A stretch of DNA of 64,000 nt, taken from positions 39,941,369 to 40,005,368 of the forward strand of contig CAMTDV010000027.1 in assembly GCA_947069175.1 (NCBI GenBank), given 5' to 3'. The DNA is from Scalesia atractyloides (taxonomy: Eukaryota > Streptophyta > Magnoliopsida > Asterales > Asteraceae). The notes beneath the pieces are model-generated. The model saw nothing but the letters and a program-made list of their open reading frames with translations, was not told the origin of the DNA and did not search any database. Positions 46,500-57,885 of the stretch are shown piece by piece. The first letter of the stretch is position 1; each line of letters starts with the position of its first letter. The position numbers and the translations under genes were made by a program.

Positions 46500-47780
46500 A
46501 TTTTGATGTGTCTTCTAATATGCCTGCAGGTCACAGTTCGAATTTTTCCCTCCCAACGGTGCCCATTTCTTCTGAAGATGATGCTGATGCTGATTCCTCA
46601 GCACATACTTCTGCTGGTGCCTCTGTTGAGGGGGAGCCATCTGGAGTTGCTTCAGCTAGTGTCACCAACTTGCAAACTGATGTTCTCGTTCCTGCTACAC
46701 CAATACCGCATCGTTTAAAGTGTGATCACCCCGTTGAGAATATTATTGGTCCTGTCAACGCTGCTGTTCGAACACCCAGCCAATCTGGGGATATCAATAC
46801 ATGTCTCTATTCTTTCTTTATTTCCCAAATTGAACCTAAAAGTATTGATGTTGCCTTGCAGGAACCCGGCTGGGTGGATGCCATGCATGAGGAACTCAAT
46901 CAATTTGAGAAGCTAGGTGTCTGGCAATTGGTGAAGCTGCCTCAAGGAAAGCGTGCTCTTGGAACTCACTGGGTTTTCCGCAACAAACAGGATGACACTG
47001 GAGTTATCATTCGGAATAAAGCTAGACTGGTGGTTCAGGGGTTTCGACAGATTGAAGGTTTAGATTATGATGAGGTCTATGTACCTGTCGCGCGTTTGGA
47101 GACTATACGCATCTTCTTGGCATACGCATCTTACATGGATTTTACTGTCTACCAAATGGATGTCAAGACTGCGTTTCTATACGGCAAGGTGAAAGAGGAA
47201 ATCTACGTGGCACAACCACCGGACTTTACTGATCCTGACAAGCCAGATTATGCTTACAAACTAGACAAAGCTTTGTATAGGTTACATCAAGCGCTTCGTG
47301 CATGGTACGCTACTCTTACAGAGCATCTGCTTATCAAACGCGATGATAAGGACATTATTCTCGTTTATCAAACGCGATGATAAGGACATTATTCTTGTCC
47401 AAATCTACGTTGATGATATTATATTTGGTTCCACCAATGATGGTTTGTGCCACGAATTCGAAGAAATCATGAAGAAGAAATTTGAGATGAGCTCATTGGG
47501 GGAGATGACCATGTTTTTAGGACTTCAAGTTCGTCAGAGCCGACATGGTATTTTAATTCATCAGGGAAAATATGTCCATGACGTTCTTGCCAAATTCAAG
47601 CTTAGATATTCCAAGCTAATGGCTTCACCTATCGCAGAACGGCCTCTGCTAAATGAAGATGCTGAAGGAACGCCTGTTAATCCTACTATGTATCGCTCAA
47701 TGATTAGATCACTCATGTATCTCACTACTAGCCGGCCAGATATCATGTTTGCCGTCTGCCAGTGTGCTCGTTATTAGGCT
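46500..47780 (+). pseudogene. Copia reverse transcriptase of element G
   Basis: A Ser/Ala-rich linker leads into RT: EPGWVDAMHEELNQFEKLGV, GTHWVFRNKQDD, ARLVVQGFRQIEGLDYDEVY, QMDVKTAFLYGKV and YKLDKALYRLHQALRAWY. The catalytic IYVDDIIFGSTN has its Asp-Asp at 47411-47416. A 34-bp tandem duplication (47331-47364 and 47365-47398) lies just before the catalytic motif and shifts the frame, so the first frame ends at 47380. Beyond it the domain continues (FLGLQVRQSRHGI, TSRPDIMFAVCQCARY). Confidence 0.9.
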
Positions 47781-48345
47781 ACTCCTAAACTTTCTCATTT
47801 ACATGCTGTTAAACGAATTTTTAGGTACCTCAAATGGGCTCCATCACTGGGCCTTTGGTATCCTAAAAATTCTGAATTTGAACTGTTTGCTTTCTATGTC
47901 AGTAATCTTGGAGGTACAAATAGGGACATGCGCTTAACTACGGCTGGTTGCCAATTTCTAGGAGATCGCTTAATTTCGTGGCAATGCAAGAAGCAGTAGA
48001 CGGTTTCGCTTTCTACTGCAGAAGCAGAATATGTTGCAGCCTCTGCTTGCTGCTCCCAGGTTTTATGGATGCAACATCAGCTTGCGGATTACGGTTTGAC
48101 TTATCTAAACACAATAATTTACTGTGATAATGATGCCGCGATCCAAATAGTTAAAAACCTTGTTTTCCACTCCAAAACCAAACATTAAAGTTCATTTTAT
48201 CTGTGATTGCTATGAAAAGGGTCTCGTAAAGCTTGAGCAAATCCACACTGATGCAAATATGGCAGATTTGTTCACGAAACTTGTTATCAACACGCGTTTT
48301 CAAGTGCTTGTGGATCTTCTCAAAATGATTCGGTTTTCTACCTAG
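47781..48345 (+). pseudogene. Copia RNase H of element G
   Basis: STAEAEYVAASACCSQVLWM (about 48015-48070), YCDNDAAIQIVKN (about 48120-48155), a one-base-type disruption near 48160, then QIHTDANMADLFTK (about 48240-48280). The order and spacing are those of copia RNase H, and the FHSKTKH block is of SIRE type. Stops at 47776 and 47998 break it. Confidence 0.85.
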
Positions 48346-50154
48346 GCATCCGTTGTCTTTTTGTTTTGTTTACTGTTCTTATTTTCTTTTCATTGCTTCA
48401 TAAATTTGTTCATATGTATGCACAAATTTAGGGGAAGAAATTTAAAAAAAAAAAACAGTTTGCAAGGATAGGGAACTGAAATACTTTTTCATGATCAAAT
48501 GTCTGATTAACACATGTAAGGTGTCGAAGCGGAAAAGATTCGGATCGAAAGTGATGTGTCGGTAGGTCTAAAACTCAACCGGATGGGGAAAGTAAAAGAT
48601 ATAAACATAATGAACTATGTACTCAGTGGGTCACTTACTATAGGCGTATGATTTCATGGTCTTAAATCTTGCGTTGATAGATAGCCAATATCTGAGGTTT
48701 CGGGTCTTTATGCGGTTGAATCATCCGGGGATATCTTGACTGCCCTTCTGTTGCATCCAGATTATATATGCAGACCTAGGCACAGTCAGGATATCTTTGT
48801 AAAAGAGTCAAAATGGAAAGGCCAAAACCTAAGAGAACAGAAGTTTCTTCATAAGTTCTTACGTACCTCATAAGGTATTTGCCTAACCCTCGTCAGTCAC
48901 TATTGGTCTCTCTGCTGTACGGAAGTACTGACCTGTTCACCAATAGCCTGATGTTGTAAAAGATAAAGGATGACCATGATATACTCACCTGCTACGATGA
49001 ATTGTTGTGTTTACCTTGATCGCGGGGGTATGTCATGGTATGGGACACACGAGTATCATAGTATAATATTACCTTAAGCGTATCATAATGCCTGAACTAC
49101 AAGGGTTGAGTTTTAGATTTAAGTGGACAAGTATATTGACAATCGCTTAGACCAACTGAACCTGCTCATACTGAAAAATGTTCCTTAGTTAGCTTTTGAA
49201 ACGATTTGATCCCTTAGCAAGGCTGTGTTAAATAATTATGTATGTCTTAAATAGTTCTTCTTTGTGAAATGTTAAAAGGTGGTTGGATGCTTGGTTAGTC
49301 TACTTGATGAATTTTGGTGAAATGGTTTATGTCAAGAGATGGTGGACTGGCCCAATGTGCTTTGGATTTGGGTCAAGTTACTGTTTCGGATTGGGCTTCT
49401 TTGAGCCGAAAGGGTTACTGTTCCAGATTGGGCTTTTCCGGAAAGGCCCATTTGGACTTTTCTGGACAGGCCCACTATATCACTGTTCAAGATTGGGTCT
49501 GTCACAAGCCCAATTCGGATTCAAAATCTCAGGCCCAAGCCCATTTCGGAAATATTAAGGCATATCTAATTTCTTATTTCGGATTATCCGAAATCCGAAA
49601 TAGTTTTTTCTTCTCTGATTCTCTCTCTTTTGCGAATTGTGCATCTCAAAAAATTCATTCCGGATTAGGTATAACTGCATTAAACACATGTATTCCGGAT
49701 TAAAAATAAGAATATTCAATGCATTCCGGATTGTATCCCGGATTGACCTTCAAGTTCTTAAGCATTTCGGATTGCATTCCGGATTGGTATCCATCCGAAA
49801 TGATGAACTCGGATTTTATTTCGGATTGGATCTTCATCCGGAATGACAATCCATCCGAGATACAATGAATAGTCCGAATTTAATTTTTGACCATACTGTA
49901 TGACCTCCTTCAATCCAGATTGAGGAAAGGGTTCATCTGAATTCATCTTGAATTGTCAGTAATCCGGATCTGATGTTTTGAACCTTTCATTCGGTTTGAG
50001 CCTTTTCAACTTTTTAACCCTATGATTAATTTGACTCGTGTTAATTTGAACCTTGACTTCTGTTTGACCTATCTAGTTAGTTTTTAATTGCCATATTGTT
50101 AACTCCGTTAACTTCTGTTAGTTGGATTTAACTAGGTTGATGTTTTTGATAGAT
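48346..50154 (+). other. Spacer between pol and accessory ORF in element G
   Basis: Non-coding. It has a purine tract AGGGGAAGAAATTTAAAAAA at 48430, like a second polypurine site. 49370-49970 is filled with CCGGATT/TTTCGGATT words as in the leader. No domain seen. Confidence 0.7.
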
Positions 50155-52809
50155 ATGGTTGAAGAAGCATTTGACGCGGTGATGCTGGTTGAGGAGCAAT
50201 TCCACAACCAAGCAGGGTATCTCTCAGACCCACCAGTAGAGTTCTTCAAGGAGTTTCAAGCTATGATTATTGGCCTCAATGCTTGCAAGATCGCATATGC
50301 CCTCCGTGCTAACCCAGTGATTTATAGAGATCTAGTACATTCGTTTTGGAAGAGAGCACGTATTCAGCCGAGGGATGAAGATGGTAGACCATTTATCCGT
50401 TCACAGTGGTGAACGAAGCATGCGTGAGAGAGGTGCTGCAGATTACCGATACATTCAGTGATCCAACCATTTATGCCAAAGAGAAGGTGCTTCCTGTGCT
50501 TATGGAGATGGGATATGAGGGTTCTTACCCACCACTGTTGAAGAAAATGTTTCCGGCTTATTGGCGGCTGCTCGTTCATATGTTCATGTAGTGTGTGTCT
50601 AAGAACAAGGGTGGCCTGGATCAGCTAAATCAAGCCCAGGCATCTGCTATTGTTTCGTTAGTTATGGACTGGAAGTATAACTATTCTGGTTATATCTTCG
50701 GCAACATGAAGAAAATTTTAGAGCAGTCCAAGAAGCGGATACTCCTGTTGTACCCACGCTTTGTCCAGCTAATTCTAGATGCTCGTTACCCTGATTTGGC
50801 GAAGGATGCTACAGATGCCAACCTGCTCAATATGAAGCCGATGGGGCCTACTATTTTTGCCACAATGAAGAAGAACCGCTCTACGTCCAAGACAGTGTTT
50901 GTAGGTCGTTTTGCCTTGAAGAAATTCAGAAAGTTTTCTGAAGTTGTTGGTTTGAATGTTCCACCACCTCCTCCGCCTCCACTTAACGCTATAGTGGCCG
51001 AAGAACACGATATACCTGCCAAAGAAAAGGAGATAGAGGTAGAGGATTTAGTCACTGATGATGAAGATGATATTGGCCAAGCTTTTCTTGACGATCTCGA
51101 TGAGTACAATGCCACTTTGACTGCCGTATTACCAGAGTTATCATCCAAGAACTTAGAAGCCTTGATTGCTCACTTGAAAGATATTCAGGAGAAACAGGGT
51201 GATCCTCCACTCGACATTCCGTCTATTGCTGCATCAACTGCTTAGATTGAAGAAGATGACGAAGATGAAGAAGATGAGGTGCCATTGATCAAAAGGCGAA
51301 GAACTGAGCCGAGCATTCCATCCAGTGCATCTGAAGCTCCCGTTATTTTCACTGTTGCTGAATCTGAATTGAGCACGTCTACTGTTGTTGAGATTACCGT
51401 GGCTGAATCTATTGCTCATACTTTGATGATTGACACACCTGTTACATCTTCACAACAAACCACTCCTATTATTACACAGTCTACCATTGTGTCGATTCCT
51501 GCTGACACGCTTCTACAAATGATGGAGTTTGGAGTCTGTTCATCAGGTGCTGGTGGTTCGGAAGCAGGTGGTAGTGGAGTTGGTTATACTTATGATGTTG
51601 CTGAAGATTATGTGCGAAGATCAGAGAAACGGGCATTCGAATTCGGAGGATTGGATAGTGACGATGATGATGTAGAGGTTGATGTAGTAGATTTGAAGGA
51701 ATGGGTCGTTGTGTTGGAACAAGAGGTTATTTTAAAGAATGCTCAAATTGCCTCTCTGCAGAATCTTTTAGATACAGAAAATTGATCAGCTGCTGGGAGA
51801 TGTTACAATGCTTATGACTCTGGTGTTTGATTTAAGGGGCAAGCTGGAAAACAAGTTTGGAAGGGAGTTTAGTGATCCTACTGATAACCCGATGAACGTT
51901 GAGACTAGGCATCGTGCGGCACAACATTGAATGGCTGAGGAAACTGAAGACAAAAGATTGGCAGCTGCGCAGTTGGTGGCTGATCGCCAAGCTGGTCTAG
52001 ATGATTATACGAGCGATCCACGCAGGAAATTTACTGCTAGTCAGAAACGTGTTGCTGATCAGAAGAAGAAAAACAAAATGGTCTTAATGAAGAACGTTAA
52101 TGTGAATCCACTTGATGAGAATTTTCAGCTGAAAGTACCAACCAATCAGTTCGAGAGATAAGTTATTACAGTAAGGTGGGAAATAAGTCCAAGGTGCTCA
52201 GTTGGATGTTCGATCACGTGAAAAATATGTGGATTATCGTGCGCCAGGATGGAACCCGCGAATATTATTCTAAAGAGTCGCAATTCGAGACGTGGACTAA
52301 AGTTGCTTTGACTGATCTTTTGAGATCTCCATACACTAATGATGACACTACAAAGCGTGGACCCGACTGGAAATTCTTCAAGAAGCTGGAACGTGAGGTT
52401 AGGAGTGTTTAAGACTATGAAGACTACTGAACCGTATTTGAGAGCAGCTAAAGGAGTTCGTGATGCACACACGGGCAAGAGGTTCAAATCGGTGATGTGG
52501 CCGCCAACCGACAAAGAATTAGCTATTCCGGTTGATCCTACCTTTCCTAAGGGAATTCTGAAGAACTTCAACTTTTGGTTATACGATCCTAAAGTTGGAA
52601 GTGTTGCTATCATGACTAAAGAGAAGGCGTTCAGGGTTAATGATGTGGTGGATTTGGTTAGTTTTCACGACGAAGACTTGCAAGTTCTTGCGTCGCATCA
52701 AATTAGAACTACTGAGCTGTATGAGGTATGCGCAAAGGATTGGACTGCTGTGGTTGCTGGTATCATCGCTGGAAGACTAGGTGTGGATGCTCAACCGAAA
52801 GACCAATGA
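50155..52809 (+). pseudogene. Accessory ORF after pol in element G
   Basis: ATG 50155 starts a broken frame of roughly 880 codons. Part one (to ~50940): FFKEFQAMIIGLNACKIAYA, RDLVHSFWKRA, then YNYSGYIFGNMKKIL and RILLLYPRFVQLILDARYPD. Part two: PPPPPPP and long acidic or Ser/Thr-rich stretches (to ~51780), followed by a Lys/Arg-rich helix (51931-52110). Part three: IIVRQDGTREYYSKES, WKFFKKLEREV, FWLYDPKVGSVAIMTKEKAF and LYEVCAKDW. Parts one and three match the minus-strand ORF at 53930-56090. SIRE-group copia elements may carry an extra ORF here, often called env-like; I see no signal peptide or membrane span and assign no function. Confidence 0.75.
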
Positions 52810-52815
52810 AGTAAA

Positions 52816-52827
52816 CCTAGGGGAGAA
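52816..52827 (+). other. Polypurine tract of element G
   Basis: CCTAGGGGAGAA abuts the 3' LTR. Confidence 0.88.
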
Positions 52828-53131
52828 TGTTGGGCTTGGATTATTAAAGGTTTATTCATTAGGGATGTATTTGGGCTTTTGGGGTTTATGTGGGCTTCCT
52901 AGTGCCTAATGGGCCTAGGGTTGTAATTATGGGCTTAGTGGTGCTTATAAATAGAAGGGCTAGGTCATAGAGATAAGGTTAGAGAGTTGAAAGAAAAAAC
53001 TTGTATCTGACATCTTTGGTGTTTGCAAGTTAAGATTATTCAAAGTTATTCAAGTTGTTCTTCTTCCTAATCATAATTTCCGCTGCTGATTAGGTTAGTG
53101 ATACTTGTTTGATCTGTTTACGGGACTCACA
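52828..53131 (+). repeat. Element G 3' LTR (304 bp)
   Basis: It starts TGTTGGGCTTGG and ends GACTCACA. It matches the 5' LTR with few differences, including TATAAATA at 52946-52953. CACAT follows at 53132-53136. Confidence 0.9.
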
Positions 53132-53136
53132 CACAT

Positions 53137-53330
53137 AACCGAACATTACTGATACGGCACGTATAGAGCGTACACTTCATAAAAAACACTTATTGACAAA
53201 GCATGTCATAATACGGCTTGTATACGCATAGAAAAGGCAAAACCTAAAATTATGAAATTTTGATTTTACCCCTATACGCATCGTATATGTCAAAACTGGA
53301 TCGTATAGTACCATTATGAAAGAACCGATT
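53137..53330. repeat. Degenerate ATACG-rich minisatellite, right part
   Basis: Continues the words of 39738-40226 (ATACGGCACGTATAG, CATAATACGGC) after element G. Confidence 0.6.
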
Positions 53331-53339
53331 ATCTTGACG

Positions 53340-53711
53340 TTATGTTCTGGGGATATCTAATAACCTAGTCTCAATGCGCGTAAATCATTACGATTAAGTG
53401 ACAACACAAGATTAGTTCAGTTTCAATGTTTTCATTCATATAAAGTCAATTTACATCCAAGAATTCAACTGCATAGGGCTTCGTTGTTTGATCAACAAAG
53501 TTACAAATGACTAGGTCTTCACCAGCTATCTTTAGACATCATAACACAGTTGGGACGGACCTACTTCCTCCGTATGGACTAAACACTTCCTTGCGGATGT
53601 ACTCATCCGTACGGACGAACACTAAAACATACAGTCACAAAATCTAGCATTCATATTCTATTACATACAACACGACTCGATGGCGCAGGCATCAAACATT
53701 ATGTATCAGCA
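53340..53711 (-). repeat. Probable 3' LTR of element I
   Basis: On the minus strand the sequence AGCGAAGGGGGAGTT (a polypurine tract, 53712-53726) precedes TGCTGATACATAATG at 53711, the likely LTR start. The other end, near 53340, is a guess because no second copy is in the window. Confidence 0.5.
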
Positions 53712-53929
53712 AACTCCCCCTTCGCTGTTGCTGCAGTCTCGATCGGTACTCAAAATCTTCAAAACTTCAAAACTTTTTTCTTCCAAAGAAATACTTTCTA
53801 ACACGTTGACGTTTGAGTTCAAAGTATGACATTGGAGTTTGATGTGTTGTTGGCACTCACTTTATGTACTTGTATCTTGCAATCGAAGCTATCCTTATGC
53901 ACTCAGCAATCCTTTCTTCATTTCGTACA

Positions 53930-56090
53930 TCTCTTAGAAATTATTTTCATTCAAGTTCACACCACTTTGTTTCCCACATCTTCCCTGAATTGACTTCGTA
54001 CGCATAGTAGATCTTGATAACATTTTGATACTGCATAGCCTGAACAATATCTTCACTTGATAATGTATCTTGTTAAGTATAGCCCCTCGATATCTTTCTC
54101 TGATAAATTCACCAACCACATCAGATCTAGAATCCTTATCGGTCTCCAACAACCTTCAGTACACAAAAGTATCACTGCTTCCCCGGTCAATCTATTGTAG
54201 TGCCACCAGCGGAAATTAGGTAAAAAAATCTTGTTCAAGCTTCATTAATGGCATATTCTTCATAGCTCGAGGACGTTTAATGTTCAAAATCACTTTTAGC
54301 TATTTTGTTTTCGGATCAATCTCGGTCTTTGAAATAACTCTCTTAGGTAATATGGCTTCGAGGTTGGAAAATCATGTTTAGCTTCATCTCTGATGAACCG
54401 CCACAACTTTTAATCACCTTGTTTCATCTGAAAGTTGATTAGCTTTGTCTTATATAGTTCCTACACATTCCACCATGGCAGAGTTTTAATATCACTCAAA
54501 TATCTGAAGTATTGGACCTCGTACTCCCTCTTGATAGCAAAAACTTTCAATTCAAGCATCCAACCCTAGCTATTAATATCCCCCAAAGACACGTCTTGAT
54601 TTCTCGTGAAGAAAGCCAGTGGTCTTCTAAATTTTCGTTCCTTAAGCATAACTTTGAACCACTTCTTACGAGCTTCTCTGATTTGATCTTTACTTAGTCT
54701 CGGAGATTCAGCATCCTTGATCTTCTCTTCAATCTTTTTTTAACAAGATCGTCAGCTTCTTCAATCTCTATTTTGTTGAAATCAGCCTCAACATCTATTC
54801 CCAATCTTCTCTCTAACACCTTATACAACATCTCCAACTTTTTGTCCTTCAGCTTCTTGTCCTCCTCTAAATCTCTAGTCACCTTCAATAACCTCTCATT
54901 CTCAGTCACTAGACTTTTTTCCTTGATCTTTTAGCCCTTTTCTCAGCTCTGGCTCTTGGATCATGCATAGCAGTTGGTTTTTTCAAAGTTAACACATCCA
55001 TTTCTTCACTCTCTGTTGATTCAAAATCAGGTTCTATATCCTCTTTGCATTTGATCTTAAATGTCTTGGGCCATTGCGCCAGTGTCTTTCTCAGATGTAG
55101 CAAAAATTACATCATCTTCATTACTATCTTCATCCCTCAATATACTTTTCATAGCTCTCTTTCTTTTCGTCTTCTTATTGGCTTTCTATGGCTTAGCACT
55201 TTATTTAACAAACCATTTACTCCTTTTCTCTTTGAAATCCTCCATTTGCTTATCTTCATTATGGGAGTTACTACATCCTTTCTCCATTTATCCTTCAGCG
55301 GTGCCACATAATTTTTATTCCCTAAAAATCCAATCAACTTTTTAAATTTCAGAATGTCTTCCTCAGATTGATTCTTGTATGTATTAACTCGATCCAAGGA
55401 AAGATTGTTCATATGTTTCAACGGTAGCTGATCAGACTTATTCTTCTCGAGATTCGGCAGAAGATGATCTAATAACATTTGCACAAAGCTCGCATACATC
55501 AACCACCTATCCGATGTCAAATTTCCCTTCATCTTTTCGAATATAAGCTTAGAAAAGTTATATGGAAGATTCAGAGTTAAAGCCACTAACATACACATAA
55601 TATAATCCACAGTAACGTTATATCCTCCTTTCCTGTGCCTAAGAGTGTCTATGGCCACGTGCATTAAGAATTTATATGGTCTAGATATGTTGCTCTTAAC
55701 CAAGTTCGCTTGATTGGCATATCCTGTATATCCCATGCGGAAAAAGCATCCCTTGACCATCCTTTCTGAATACCCTGTTGGATCGTCTGCTTTATCACCA
55801 AAATCTAACACTTCTTTGATAAGTTATTCAGCTATCACAACCTCTTTGTCTACATTACCCTCTTTACCAACTAAATAAATCGATGGCGGACTTTCCACAA
55901 ATTTAACATTCTTCCAAAACATTCCAACGTGACTTCTATAGGCTAGAAGTTGCTCTGTAACAACCTTCTTAATTCTTGATCGGTCGAAAAATGGCAGTGT
56001 TTCCTTAAATGGTGTCATCTTTGGAAGAGTATCATCAAGCACACAACAAATGTTATGCTTCGGATCAAAATTAGCTGCCTTGGCCTAAAC
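53930..56090 (-). pseudogene. Accessory ORF of minus-strand copia fragment I
   Basis: Read right to left from about 56090: NFDPKHNICCVL, TPFKETLPFFDRSRIKKVV, YRSHVGMFWKNVKF, one in-frame stop (55814), then DPTGYSERMVKGCFFRMGYTG, YNFSKLIFEKMKGNL and RWLMYASFVQMLLDHLLPNL (55149-55811). A Lys/Glu-rich region with shifts follows (54694-55103). The last part holds QIREARKKWFKVM, WWHYNRLTGEAVILLCTEG and MWLVNLSEKDIEGLYL (about 54060-54690). Order and motifs parallel the accessory ORF of element G. No gag or pol of this element is seen to the right; the fragment ends near 56090. Confidence 0.72.
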
Positions 56091-57161
56091 AACACAATAC
56101 AAACTAACACTTAGCAAAATTTTAACATTTAACATATTTGGAATGGTCGAATGCTTGGGACGGATGAACAATGTACAACAGACCAAAAGTTGGAACGGAT
56201 CAAACATTTGGAATGAATGAATGCTAATGAACGGATGAACAAAATATAACAAATCATTATTTGGAACGGATGGTCTACATTCATGTGAAGGAAACAAATT
56301 TTCAAATGAATAACAAAAACTGGTGTGGATAAACTATTTTTGTGCAGATGAGCCTCATCCATACAAACGTGGTTCCTCCGTTCCAGATTCAATATAACCA
56401 AATTTTCAATCTTTCAAATTTTACAAGTTTTTTAACAAATTGATGGTTCCATTAGGATCCAAAAGTGCCGATTTACATAGATTATTGTTCAATTTTAATA
56501 TTTTAACCATCCACACGTTTTAGATATGTGATTATGTAGCTGTTAGTCCGTTTAGTCAATTTTAGTCCAAATTGTGCATGTTCAATATGTTATCTACCTT
56601 TCCCATTGTAAGTGTTTTGTAAATCAATACCCTAAAGTAAATTTTGGCAGCAATTCGACACTAAGAAACTTTTTTTAACTCTCAAAGGATTTTTGGTGCG
56701 AAAGAAGTTTGGAACGAATGAGTTTCTTTCATGCGAAAGACCTATTTATATGAGCAGTGTTCTTGGTCCGTGCGGAGGAGTTACCTCCGTACAGATCAAG
56801 ATGTTTTTTATACGGATGAGTTCTTCCGTGCGAAGGAGATCCCTTCGTGTGGATGAGGCTCACTCGCATGAAATCTCACTTTTTTTAACTTTTTCAAATT
56901 GTAATCATTTTACCAATTTTAGCAACCAACTCAGTTAACAAAGTCCAAGTCAATGACCATAGCTATCTGATTTGCCAACCAAGTCCAAGTTAATAACCTT
57001 GGTTAAAAACTTTATGAAAAAAATTGATGTTTTTCTGTCAATTTTAAGTTCAGACTAATGAACTTGTATTCTTTTCAAAACATTTGGCATTTCAAATTAG
57101 CTCCCAACCCGTTGTTCTTCAGATTCTGTTCAGCAGTTTTGGATTTTAAAAGATCTGTATA
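56091..57161. other. Non-coding region with GGAACGGATGAAC-type words
   Basis: Diverged repeats of (G)GAACGGATGAAC and similar fill 56130-56390, and CCGTGCGGAGGAG / CCTCCGTAC-type complementary words fill 56690-56880. It could be the 5' leader of element I (minus strand), but no primer site or LTR was found. Confidence 0.45.
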
Positions 57162-57166
57162 CCATC
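57162..57166. repeat. Target site duplication CCATC of element F, left copy
   Basis: CCATC immediately precedes the LTR-end sequence TATGGCTCCC and recurs at 59471-59475 just after the LTR-start sequence GCATCAACA. Confidence 0.75.
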
Positions 57167-57487
57167 TATGGCTCCCAGTCACGGAGGTTCTAGGCGGAAG
57201 TTTGGGCGAATGATAGTACCGATTCGGTAGAACATTATTAAGAAGGGAGTAGCAACAGAATCAGCGGAAGCATTCATTTATTCATACGGAAAGAGTATAC
57301 ATCTTGTCTGGCTGATGGAATTCCTGGAGAGAATCCGCCAGCGTTTACCCTCAAGGAACTTCCAAAACTTGCAAACAATGAACACACAACACATATTTAT
57401 AGACATGAGCCGCTCATGCGAATGGTTGCTCATACGAGTGACAAGATGTCACTCGTACGGACCACATAAGCTCACTCGTATAAGTGA
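57167..57487 (-). repeat. Element F outer LTR part, minus orientation
   Basis: Collinear with 37015-about 37333 of element E. It stops within the TCACTCGTACGAGTGA-type motifs and joins a plus-oriented LTR end through GAA. Confidence 0.85.
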
Positions 57488-57510
57488 ACCGCCGTTACCG
57501 GGACCCACAA

Positions 57511-57525
57511 CTGGTATTAGAGCTA
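57511..57525 (+). other. Element F primer binding site, plus orientation
   Basis: ACTGGTATTAGAGCT, one change from the tRNA-iMet core, lies directly after a short plus-oriented LTR end. The corresponding site in E is on the minus strand. Confidence 0.75.
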
Positions 57526-57789
57526 CGGTACCGGTTCATTCAATCTAATAGTTGATGAATCACCTACTCTCATGAATTTTGGACGTTTGAGGGGTTTTTA
57601 GACGTAAAACATCAAACATATCAGACAATCCACGGACATAATATAAAATTGAAACCATAGGATTATTTAAAATTGATTTTCGACCAGATTTGTGCAAAAA
57701 TCATGTTGAAATTCGAAGAAATGAAGATTCTGGATCGAAAAGACGTAATCAGTTTCGTTCGTACGAGTGAGCCTCGGTGGCTCATACGA

Positions 57790-57885
57790 GTGACAATTTG
57801 TCACTCGTACGTAGCACTACTCGCACGAAGCACCACTCGCATGAAGCACCACTCGCACAAAGTCCAGCTCGTACGAAGTGGTGAC
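57790..57885 (+). repeat. Short CACTCGCACGAAGCAC tandem units in element F
   Basis: About four units of 16-17 bp lie where element E has only two CACTCGTACGAG words (39260-39330). A local expansion within the internal region. Confidence 0.75.

Larger units (their letters stand above)
40232..53131 (+). mobile_element. SIRE-like Ty1/copia element G with accessory ORF
   Basis: A 12.9-kb element: short LTRs (~300 bp), tRNA-Met primer site, long gag region with two separated zinc knuckles, pol in copia order (protease, integrase, RT, RNase H), a 1.8-kb spacer and then a ~2.65-kb accessory coding region before the polypurine tract. Gag and RNase H motifs are SIRE/Maximus-like. CACAT duplications flank it. 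Many stops and frameshifts make it defective. Confidence 0.92.

Noticed and set aside
48430..48450. Polypurine tract and LTR boundary directly after pol in element G
   Set aside because: Purine-rich, but no LTR start follows; the true tract and LTR are at 52816-52828 with matching 5' copy and target duplication.
55149..55811. Host protein-coding exon on the minus strand (220 codons)
   Set aside because: Motifs and flanking frames match the accessory ORF of copia element G and a copia-type polypurine tract follows, so it is a transposon remnant.
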